From Mesostigma viride (Eukaryota; Streptophyta; Mesostigmatophyceae; Mesostigmatales; Mesostigmataceae), in assembly GCA_009746045.1 (NCBI GenBank), contig RPFO01000132.1:286517-350516 (forward strand): a stretch of DNA of 64,000 nt, read 5' to 3'. The notes below the pieces were generated by a model, which was not told where the DNA came from, made no database searches, and worked only from the letters and a program-made list of their open reading frames with translations. Of this stretch, positions 56,301-64,000 are shown in pieces. A program made the translations under genes and the position numbers. Position 1 is the stretch's first letter; each line of letters starts with the position of its first letter.

Positions 56301-58302
56301 GAGGCCTTCGAGTTCCTGCTGGCGTACGGGGCCGACCCAGAGATTCGGGACAAGGTGTGTGTGGGGGGGGGGCGCTTCAATCGGGGTGATAAAGTGGGTG
56401 GGGTGGGGAGGCTAGAGGGGTATAAGAGAGGCAGGGGGGGGGGGGGGGGGAAATTGGGTGCCGGGGGGGGTGTATGGTGCAAATTGAAGGGAGGGAAGGG
56501 GGAAAATGGGAGTGACGGTGTGGGGAGAGGAGAGGCGGATGTGGTTTGGGGAGGTTGTGGAGGGAATGAGGGTTTGGTGGGGTGAGCGGGGTAAGGATGG
56601 GGCCGGGAGACATATGGGCAGAATTTGTTGTTGGGTGATGGCAAAGTGGAAAAGAAAAAGGGGGTAAATGACAGGGGCTCAGGGAGGTTTAGTCACGGTA
56701 GAGGAGAAGAGGGTGGTAGAAAGCAGGTTAGTGGACAGATGTGTGTTGGGGCAGGGGGCAAGGGGGGGGGGAAGCTGGGGCGGAAGGAAGGGGAGCATCT
56801 TTCCTCCCCTCCACGCAGCAGTGGTGGCAGCGCATGATCCTGATGGAGGGCGCCGGGTTGGACATGGCAGCAGCATGCTGGGGAAAATAACATGTCGATG
56901 TGGTAGCTGCAGAGCACTCATCCCACACTTCATGCTAGCTCTTCTCTGCAAAACGCTGGCAAGATTGCACCTGTAGCACATTGAATAAATTTGCAGCATG
57001 GCTAACGAACATTCGAGTAGTTTTTGTAGTAGAGGCGTAGTTTTCCGTCGTCAATATATCTAACACAGTGCCAATCTCTGTATTTTTTATCCTGCCGTAC
57101 ATGCGTGTGTCTGCGTGTGTGTGCAGCAAGGCAGGCGCGCCATTGACGTAGCCACCGACTGCGTGCACAAGCGTCACACGCGCGAGTCAGCCGAGCACCC
57201 TAAGGAGGTCAAGCATGCCCACCGCAAGGGGCACACGCCGAGGGGGTCACCGCCAGCAGGGCACAGCCCAGTGCCTCGCTGCTTCCGCCGGTTCGATGAT
57301 GTGCTGGCGGCGCTGAGCCGGCCGGGGAGCCCCGCAGCGCGTGCAGCATCCTACGCATTGGGGGCGCACACAGGCTCAAATGATTGCCGTTCGCCAGCAT
57401 TCTGCATGACCCGGCAGGTATGTGCCTGCCACTAGCCTGGTTGCCCACGTTGCACCCAGCGAGAATAGTAGATGCCTGCCCGGGGATTTTATCAATGCTT
57501 CTGTGGTGCGTGGGGTGCGTTCGCGGTGGAGTGCGCGAGAGTGTCTGATGTGACATTGTGTGCTGCATGGGTGGAACAGGGTGTGCTCATCCCGGCAATA
57601 CGTGGCTCCCCAACAGGATCGCGGAATCAATCGGCCATGCGTGCGCGCGTGGGTGGCCTTCTGTTCTCTACGCCGTGTTAGTTGGGCGCAGAGGCTCACT
57701 GGATCATTGGTTGGAAATGGCCGCGTTGAAACTAGCCACTTCCTACTAGTTTCTGTAAGATCTTGAAGTTCGGCAGCCTAACTTTTGCATTAGGGGATTG
57801 AGCAAGTCTATGTGTTGGTTCTTGCCGGGAGGCATGTAGTCATGCACATGAGCGGTGCCCACCGTTTGCACCTAATGGATCATGAATATGTACGTGGCAC
57901 AACTATAGTACAGTAGGCGAGTCCTTTTCTGCTCAATGGTGTATTTGACAACGTTGCTGCTTGCTGCGAATGTATTATTTGGCATTTGGCTGTGTGTGTG
58001 GCCACTTGCATCTTCCCAACCACTACATCGAACACTGTTTGTGATCGGCCCGGATGCAACAGACTGGCACGCCAGACTGCGAGAGCGGGCCATCGGTGAC
58101 TGTAGACGACGTTGACGTGAGCACGAGCGATCGCTCCCTGTCCATCGATTCACCCACGCTCCCACAGCCAGCCACCACCACAATTGATTGTGACGGGGAG
58201 CAGAAGATGGGGTCCCCTCTGGGAAAGCGAGTGCGCACGGGGTCAGCATGGGCCAGCTTCCTGCGGCGGTTCTCAAGCAGTTCTAGGGCGGCAGAATCGT
58301 AG
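53385..58302 (+). CDS. Gene D: ankyrin-repeat protein, 394 residues, seven exons
   Basis: Exons 53385-53511, 53592-53698, 53901-54011, 54537-54635, 56145-56354, 57127-57417 and 58063-58302 (stop TAG) join with matching phases (first junction phase 1, all others phase 0). ATG at 53385 (MSAQPAANRKKSSEVSV) is the first in the frame. About five to six ankyrin repeats cover residues about 45-260: MLFHAAELGS, VGWTVLHWCA, SGHTPLHVAALRGN, LRTPLHLASARNH, DGWTPLHHAASGG and QGRRAIDVATD, each ending in GADPN, GANPE or GADPE turns. Ankyrin repeats mediate protein binding; no enzyme domain is present. The C-terminal third (His, Lys and Ser-rich, ending KRVRTGSAWASFLRRFSS) is basic and unrecognised. Partner and process are unknown. 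Introns at the repeat boundaries suggest growth by exon duplication. Confidence 0.93.
54636..56144. other. Intron 4 of gene D
   Basis: 1.5 kb with GT at 54636 and AG at 56143-56144. It contains an unsupported 205-codon open frame (54836-55453) and a C-rich run near 55380-55410. No transposon recognised. Confidence 0.6.
56355..57126. other. Intron 5 of gene D, G-rich 5' half
   Basis: The donor GTGTGTGTGGGGGGG is followed by about 430 bases of strongly G-rich purine sequence, with G-runs of 8-14. The 3' half is ordinary and ends in GTGTGTGTGCAG. Confidence 0.8.
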
Positions 58303-58563
58303 TTTCTGCTCGTGAGACAACTATTCCTGGACGCATTGTTCAAAGCTTGTTGTAGTAAGTGGATATCAAGACAATGCAGACCTAGTGCGTTTGCTTTGGG
58401 ACCATGTTTGTGTCATACTAACTATGTATGCAAGTGTGCACCTGCATGGCCCGTGAGGGTCCCATCAGAATTGCAGAGCAAGCTTTCGGGGCCCACTGAC
58501 AGTGCATGGATGGTCTGTATAGTATCGTAAGCCAATCACAGGGACCGTACGTACGTTGGATTC

Positions 58564-58573
58564 ACATGCCTAT
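58564..58573 (+). repeat. Left target-site duplication of tandem retroposon array 2
   Basis: ACATGCCTAT, repeated exactly at 60064-60073. Confidence 0.85.
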
Positions 58574-60063
58574 TCTGATCAGACACTCCGCAAAGGTGAA
58601 AACCTTTGCGTTCAGTGCCGGGCCGCGGAAAACGCGGAAAACGCGATCTACAAATGAATCCGACCTGAATCGAACTGGGGACCTCTCGCACCAAATTTTG
58701 CTGACAATAGGACGGACGTCTCCGGTTACCATGGCATCGCCAACTTACACCTACAGTCATCCGCAAAATTTCTCCTGTCCGGGGAGTGATGCAAGCCTTT
58801 CGGATTTGGTACTAGATAAATCACTCGAGATCTGTGTGTAGGAGTACTACACACGTGTCTGCACGCGAGACTTGTTCAGTCTCGCACCGTGAGACGGGCT
58901 GAACACGGCTGAAACCTTCTCTCGAAGGGGGCGTAGCCGGTACTATCGAAATCAGCCAAGCGTATATTCTGATCAGACACTCCGCAAAGGTGAAAACCTT
59001 TGCGTTCAGTGCCGGGCCGCGGAAAACGCGGAAAACGCGATCTACAAATGAATCCGACCTGAATCGAACTGGGGACCTCTCGCACCAAATTTTGCTGACA
59101 ATAGGACGGACGTCTCCGGTTACCATGGCATCGCCAACTTACACCTACAGTCATCCGCAAAATTTCTCCTGTCCGGGGAGTGATGCAAGCCTTTCGGATT
59201 TGGTACTAGATAAATCACTCGAGATCTGTGTGTAGGAGTACTACACACGTGTCTGCACGCGAGACTTGTTCAGTCTCGCACCGTGAGACGGGCTGAACAC
59301 GGCTGAAACCTTCTCTCGAAGGGGGCGTAGCCGGTACTATCGAAATCAGCCAAGCGTATATTCTGATCAGACACTCCGCAAAGGTGAAAACCTTTGCGTT
59401 CAGTGCCGGGCCGCGGAAAACGCGGAAAACGCGATCTACAAATGAATCCGACCTGAATCGAACTGGGGACCTCTCGCACCAAATTTTGCTGACAATAGGA
59501 CGGACGTCTCCGGTTACCATGGCATCGCCAACTTACACCTACAGTCATCCGCAAAATTTCTCCTGTCCGGGGAGTGATGCAAGCCTTTCGGATTTGGTAC
59601 TAGATAAATCACTCGAGATCTGTGTGTAGGAGTACTACACACGTGTCTGCACGCGAGACTTGTTCAGTCTCGCACCGTGAGACGGGCTGAACACGGCTGA
59701 AACCTTCTCTCGAAGGGGGCGTAGCCGGTACTATCGAAATCAGCCAAGCGTATATTCTGATCAGACACTCCGCAAAGGTGAAAACCTTTGCGTTCAGTGC
59801 CGGGCCGCGGAAAACGCGGAAAACGCGATCTACAAATGAATCCGACCTGAATCGAACTGGGGACCTCTCGCACCAAATTTTGCTGACAATAGGACGGACG
59901 TCTCCGGTTACCATGGCATCGCCAACTTACACCTACAGTCATCCGCAAAATTTCTCCTGTCCGGGGAGTGATGCAAGCCTTTCGGATTTGGTACTAGATA
60001 AATCACTCGAGATCTGTGTGTAGGAGTACTACACACGTGTCTGCACGCGAGACTTGTTCAGTT
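58574..60063 (-). mobile_element. Tandem-multimeric tRNA-related retroposon, array 2 (3.8 units of 394 bp)
   Basis: Opposite orientation to array 1. Flanked by ACATGCCTAT at 58564-58573 and 60064-60073. On the minus strand it ends at the same TCTGATCAGA terminus as array 1 (58574-58583), while its other end falls inside the GACTGAACAAGTC hairpin, so one end is fixed and one varies. The TCTGATCAGACACTCCGC motif recurs every 394 bp (58574, 58968, 59362, 59756). Units look identical to each other but differ from array 1 at roughly 20 positions. Hairpins are kept: CGCAAAGG-TGAAAA-CCTTTGCG, GCGAGACT...AGTCTCGC, and CCTTC-GAGA-GAAGG with a GNRA-type loop. The tRNA-Pro-like part reads TTTGGTGCGAGAGGTCCCCA. 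It lies 271 bp after the stop of gene D. Confidence 0.87.
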
Positions 60064-60299
60064 ACATGCCTATACTCAGCTGGGAGTATACATCAGGGAC
60101 AGCTCGATCTGCAGGGCGCCCGAGGATCCAATACCCCCTGGCGCTGGGCGGGCGTGCTTGGTGCTAGGTCTGTCAGATTGAAATTAATGTATCGATATGT
60201 GCCTGGACTATGCGGGGGCCGACCAGATGCAGGTCAGCCAGGCAGCCCAGGTGCCAGCTAGTGTCCCTTTAAGAAGGCGGCTCGATGGGACATTGCGCA

Positions 60300-60780
60300 T
60301 ATAAAGTATGCAAGTAAGTTTAAGTAAGTAAGTACTTGCGTGTCATGCGCATGGGCATGCCACGGAGTACTATGCTAATCTCATTAGAAAATAATTCCAC
60401 GAAAGTTACAAATATCGTCTGCATCATGCCCGAAACATCTAGTCACTAACGAGCTACCATGGTCCGGATTCTCCCGATTTCTGGCCTGCGCTGGTTGTCT
60501 CCTTGGTATAGTCACTAACTAACTTTATAAAGTCACTAGAGGGGGATATAATTAATCATCATCTGAGCTGTCCTATCTAGAGCTACTGTGATGGCATGGA
60601 CGAGAGGTAGTGTAGCGGCTATCCTCAGGGGCAATTTAACCTCCACCTATAGCTGCGGACTTCTACCCTGCATTCTAGCAATGGGCCGCGGGGCCCGTGG
60701 GGAGAAAACAGGAGCATGCCCCTCAGGATCTTCGAAGGTGCTTATCGCAGACGGCAGCCCAGTTCTCCTTGTCTATCCTT
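60300..60780 (-). mobile_element. Group E LINE 3' end
   Basis: AAGTAAGTAAGTAC tail, hairpin GTGTCATGC-GCATGG-GCATGCCAC, then UTR and a C-terminal coding remnant parallel to 12540-12900 (GGGCCGCGGGGCCCGTGGGG). A SINE-like fragment interrupts it at about 60450-60512. Confidence 0.75.
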
Positions 60781-61065
60781 AATTAATTAATTAATTAAAC
60801 ACGTGCTCCCCTTGGGGAGTCACGGAGCACCGAAGTGCTTTTAATCCCTGTGTGTTCACTTCAGGAGAAAGGGCAGAGACCCCCAGTCTCCTTCATCATG
60901 CCAAAGGCATGCCACAGCTGCATTCGGGCGCGCTAGCTAAAAGGACAGGCTAACGATCCGGCAAACTGTGGGTGCAATAAGACCCATGTAAGCGTGGCAT
61001 AATTAATTAATGTAAGCGTGGCATAACAAGTAGCGTGGGCAAGTAATCTGAACATAGCCAGGGCG
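60781..61065 (-). mobile_element. Group B ORF1-type retroposon, 3' UTR only
   Basis: TTAATTAATTAAAC tail, stem-loop GTGCTCCCCTTGGGGAG...CGGAGCAC, and UTR that matches the end of the 23640-25285 element (AGGAGAAAGGGCAGAGACCC). Confidence 0.75.
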
Positions 61066-61407
61066 TAGCATGGCTGTACTAGGACATCTATCCTTGCGTA
61101 CCATCTGCCTCCATGCAGCTACCAAATTAATTGATTAATTTATTTATTAATTAATTAGACTCGTGCTCCCGTTGGGGAGTCACGGAGCATTAACCCCGAT
61201 GGATGGATGGATGGATGGGTGCAAACAGTCCTACTGGTCTAATCTATCTACATCAGCTACCTACCGGACATCTACTTAACAGCATTCTACCTACAACATC
61301 TATCTGGACAGCCGCACGCTGCCCTAGGGGAGCTGTCTGGCGTGCCTCCCGCGGGTTTGCACACGCGCGCGCTTCCCCACAGGGCCCGGGGGCTCGTTGT
61401 CCTCTAT

Positions 61408-62468
61408 TATAATTAATTAATTAATTAAAATCATAGCTCCGTGGGGAGCATATGTAACACATAGCCCTGAGAAAGGGGCATCTATGGGTTTGTAATACAA
61501 TCAGGGCGACAACCTGCAGGTGTAGGATGTACAACTATCACCTGCCCTGGGTGCACTAGGTGCACCTCAGGTATAGCCTAGCCTATACCATCATGGAGGT
61601 GCGGCACCTCCATGATGGTTCATGCCTCCTAAACAAGCACAGGCACCCAGGGGGGGCTTGAGGAGAGGGCCTAGAAGGCCTGCATGACATATATGGGGTG
61701 GAAGGTATGTGGCTAGGCTATAGCTAGAGTACACATGACCTCTCAGCAGGGAGTAACTCCCTGCATGGGCAAAGCATGACTCGAAATTGCTACGGCTATT
61801 GCAAGGGCGGGTGTGGGCCCATCACGTAGGCATACATGGCCACGTCACTACTAAGCTTTCTAATCTACACTACTGCTATATATTCCCTAGGCTGGGGTGG
61901 CTGGGGTGGCTGGGGCGGCAGGGGTCGCCTGCCAGGGCTTGTGGGCGACGTAGATGTCCGCCCCCTTCCAGTAGACCGGCTTCTGCCCCGCCGTCTGCCG
62001 AAGCTGGAGGTAGGTCGGCCATAACTCCCGTCGCCGTTGTTGCTGCGTCAAGGTCAAGTCGACGTCCAGCGTGTAGGCGGTCCCCCCAAGCCGCTTGCGA
62101 CACTTGAAGAACTCCATCTTATCCGCCATGGTGTCAAAGGTGAGGAGCAAGGGGGAGGGGCCGGCCTTACCCCGCGAGCGGGGAAGGTGGGTCACCCCCC
62201 GCGGCTTGCCCTTACCAGTGATAGCCATGGGGACAAGGATTTTGTTCTCAAACGCCAGGGCAAGGGTCTCGGGGGTCTCGTCCTGCAGAGTGTCAAAGTG
62301 CTTGACTATGACGTTAAGGCTGCGCTTGGCGAGCTCGGCCTCCTCGCGGAGGTCCAGCGTCTGCTGCTGGGCGGCGACGGCAGAGGTGGTGGAGGTGGCG
62401 TGCTGCTTAAGCATGTCCGCCCAGGTCGGGATGGGAGGAGCATCGCCGGCATGGCCAGCAGGGGCTTT
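61408..62468 (-). mobile_element. Group C ORF1-only retroposon with 13-bp TSD
   Basis: Flanked by CGTTGTCCTCTAT at 61395-61407 and 62469-62481. From the 3' end: TTAATTAATTAAAA tail, stem-loop CATAGCTCCGTGGGGAGCATATG, about 480 bp of UTR with a 33-bp perfect palindrome near 61588, then a single open frame to the truncated 5' end. No RT sequence is present. Confidence 0.9.
61887..62414 (-). CDS. LINE ORF1-type protein (RNA-binding/chaperone-like), 5'-truncated
   Basis: At least 175 codons; the frame stays open to the element edge at 62468 (PPIPTWADMLKQHAT), so the start shown is the first in-frame Met only. Features in order: a helical region (LREEAELAKRSLNVIVKHFD), LALAFENKILVPMAITGKGK, LPRSRGKAGPSPLLLTF, then DKMEFFKCRKRLGG, LTLTQQQRRRELWPTYLQLR and KPVYWKGADIYVAHKPW. 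The order of a FDT-xDK-MxxFKxRKxL segment and a RRxLWPxYLxLR...KPxxWxGxDIxV segment resembles the RRM-like and C-terminal parts of L1-type ORF1 proteins, which coat retrotransposon RNA. Stop is followed directly by the 3' UTR. Decayed relatives lie at 22130-23315 (-) and 23640-24850 (+). Confidence 0.75.
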   Translation of the reverse strand: MLKQHATSTTSAVAAQQQTLDLREEAELAKRSLNVIVKHFDTLQDETPETLALAFENKILVPMAITGKGKPRGVTHLPRSRGKAGPSPLLLTFDTMADKMEFFKCRKRLGGTAYTLDVDLTLTQQQRRRELWPTYLQLRQTAGQKPVYWKGADIYVAHKPWQATPAAPATPATPA

Positions 62469-62545
62469 CGTTGTCCTCTATGACCTGGGCCCACTTGGCC
62501 TTGTCCATCATCTTCGTCCAAATCACGGAGAGGCCTAGGCCCCGG

Positions 62546-62900
62546 CCAGCTACCAAAGGCCGGTAGGGAAACATGCCACGAACTACACCCAGATGTTGCT
62601 GGCGCCGACCTAGTGGTCCCAGCCCAGTTTGAACACCGGCCGCATCCACTCTCTCTCCCTTCTTTGGACTGCCATGCAGAACAAGACGCGGTGGCAGAAG
62701 ATTGTCAAGGCTCACACGCCAGCCCCTGTGGGCAAGCCACCTCCCCCCAAGAGGAGGAGGCGTTTTGATGAGTAGTGTAGTTAGGATTTAATTCTAGACT
62801 AGATAGCTTAGAGTTAGGTTAGTTCGATTACGCGGCTTCCTCCACTCCACCCATCCATCAAGGAATATGTGCTACATGATCTCCCAAGGGAGGCATGTTA
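62546..62900 (+). mobile_element. Group A LINE, C-terminus and 3' end
   Basis: Encodes the end of ORF2 (TAMQNKTRWQKIVKAHTPAP, then PKRRRRFDE and stop at about 62774) and the 3' UTR ending in the CATGATCTCCCAAGGGAGGCATG hairpin and TTATAATTTAATTT. Confidence 0.8.
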
Positions 62901-62904
62901 TAAT

Positions 62905-63545
62905 TTAATTTAATTTTAATCTGCCTCCATATTACAGACAAACCACGAGGCTGCCCGGGTGTGAGCCCGTCACGTCTAGTGTAGCACATGTCCATATGCC
63001 GAGTCTATCACGAAAAGTCCACGGGTGGCGGCCCTGCCGCGCGCGGCCTGGGGCTCGCCAGGTGAGGACATATCGCCCAGGTTGGGCGGGCTTGGTGCCA
63101 TGCAGCTAGTCTATGTGATGTGTCGACCTGATCTGTGCGGGCCAGGTGCCCGGCTAGGCCCACTGCGCCTGTGCCTAATGATGTGGGAAACATAGGGCAA
63201 ATCAGCGTACAAATCCTCATTACTAATGTGCAAACCAAAGGGGATGTTGAGGGCCTTGCGCAGCATCTTGGTGACGTTGCCGTCGAGTCGTTGCTCCAGC
63301 TCCTGCATCAGTGTCCAGGTCTCGGCGCCGTAGGTGAGGATCGTCAGAATGACGACCTTGAAGCGCTTGACGATCCGGGGTAGGGCGGGGTTGCTCCACC
63401 AGCGGCGGTGGTCATGGAGGTGCGCCCACGCCATGCCGATCCGTGTCGTCAGGTCGTCCTCGCAGTCGGGAAGCCAACTGCCGAGCAGCTTGAAGCAGCC
63501 TGAAGTAGGGTAGCTAGTTGACCTCGGTGTCGTCTAAGAGGCGGA
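62905..63545 (-). mobile_element. Group D LINE, C-terminal ORF2 part
   Basis: Minus strand reads FKVVILTILTYGAETWTLMQ, LEQRLDGNVTKMLRKALNIP, HISNEDLYADLPYVSH (one frame, 63111-63434) and, in a neighbouring frame near 63085, PGRYVLTWRAPGRARQGRHP. Best preserved copy of this part in the window. Confidence 0.8.
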
Positions 63546-63730
63546 GTGTGGGGTGGATGGTGCTAATTATCTCAGACCTAGTTACAGGGTTGTGGGCACC
63601 ACGGCCCAAATTACTGTGAATGCCATACTCGCTCACACGCGGAGCCCCCACTGGCTTGGGGGTGGTCTCCTTCATTGCTACCTGCCACCTATCCTTGCAA
63701 ATTAACCATCTGCCTCCAGATTATGGTGGA
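63546..63730 (-). mobile_element. Group D 3' UTR, second tandem copy
   Basis: Matches 25750-25920 and 26400-26540 (GTTGTGGGCACCACGGCCC, GCGGAGCCCCCACTGGCTTG) and lacks its own hairpin and tail. Confidence 0.65.
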
Positions 63731-64000
63731 TGGATGGAGGCAAACAACCCTACGGTTCTCATGCAGTAAGCTATCTATACTAAACTACCTTTATGCTTTC
63801 CTTGTGTTGCATGCCGCTCTCACCTCCCTAAGTTATCATTATCAATGAATCTCAATGTGCCCTACGGCCCCGGCCCTGCGCACATGCAACGTACTCCCCC
63901 ATGGCTCTATATGCACATGGATCATAAAAAAGCCTGCAGAGGTGCGCATCACAGGTAAGCCACATGTCTAAAGAATCTCTCAAGACTTGCCAATCCTTCA
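63731..64000. other. Unassigned window end
   Basis: Short GGAT run at 63727-63740; nothing else that I can support. Confidence 0.3.

Larger units (their letters stand above)
61125..62545 (-). mobile_element. Group B LINE 3' end split by a group C insertion
   Basis: Left part 61125-61407 (tail, stem-loop, GGAT run, UTR and start of the reversed ORF2 C-terminus) continues at 62469-62545 (GACCTGGGCCCACTTGGCCT...GGAGAGGCCTAGGC). The interrupted codons are those of the KMMDKAKWAQV motif region. Confidence 0.8.

Noticed and set aside
45805-60063. Hammerhead ribozyme in the tandem retroposon monomers
   Set aside because: I looked for the CTGANGA and GAAA core in both orientations and found only the non-matching CTGATCA. 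A ribozyme of another class is not excluded.

Overview
The window is eukaryotic nuclear DNA, most likely from a green alga or another early-branching member of the green plant lineage. The evidence is a Dof zinc-finger transcription factor (a family restricted to green plants and algae), GC-rich coding exons with GT-AG introns whose phases agree across exons, AT-rich intergenic DNA, very long simple-sequence arrays and many non-LTR retrotransposon remains. I could not resolve the species. There are no operons, CRISPR arrays or bacterial features.

Four protein genes can be assembled from exons. Gene A (position 2 to 9358, +, 5' end outside the window) is a very long low-complexity protein that I do not recognise. 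Gene B (33249 to 28982, -) is a two-exon Dof transcription factor of about 1366 residues. Gene C (35600 to 45660, +) starts with an OST-HTH/LOTUS RNA-binding domain and continues through widely spaced exons. Gene D (53385 to 58302, +) is a seven-exon ankyrin-repeat protein of 394 residues. Genes B and C are divergently arranged around a 2.3 kb intergenic stretch.

The rest (about 9.4-28 kb, 46.7-53 kb and 60-64 kb, plus parts of introns) is retrotransposon graveyard. I sort the fragments into local groups by their 3' ends. Group A has a (TTCA)n or AT-rich tail. Group B has a CTCC/GGAG hairpin with a TTAA tail. Group C has an ACATAT-CTCC hairpin with a TTAA tail. Group D has a CACGTGAC hairpin with a TTAA tail. 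Group E has an ACTT tail. Group F has an intact 3' half of an RT protein. At least six insertions have perfect target-site duplications (TSDs) of 9-14 bp, which fix the element ends. Several elements carry only an ORF1-type protein directly followed by the 3' UTR.

The most unusual item is a tandem-multimeric retroposon found twice, just downstream of genes C and D (45805-46726 and 58574-60063). Its monomers are about 399 and 394 bp, contain a tRNA-Pro-like segment and several hairpins, end at the same palindromic terminus (TCTGATCAGA), and each whole array is bracketed by its own TSD (12 and 10 bp). Internal units look identical while the two arrays differ by roughly 5%. This suggests insertion of ready-made multimers.

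A second recurring pattern is that purine-rich tracts and repeats lie just after splice donors and pyrimidine-rich ones just before splice acceptors, always on the coding strand of genes A, C and D.
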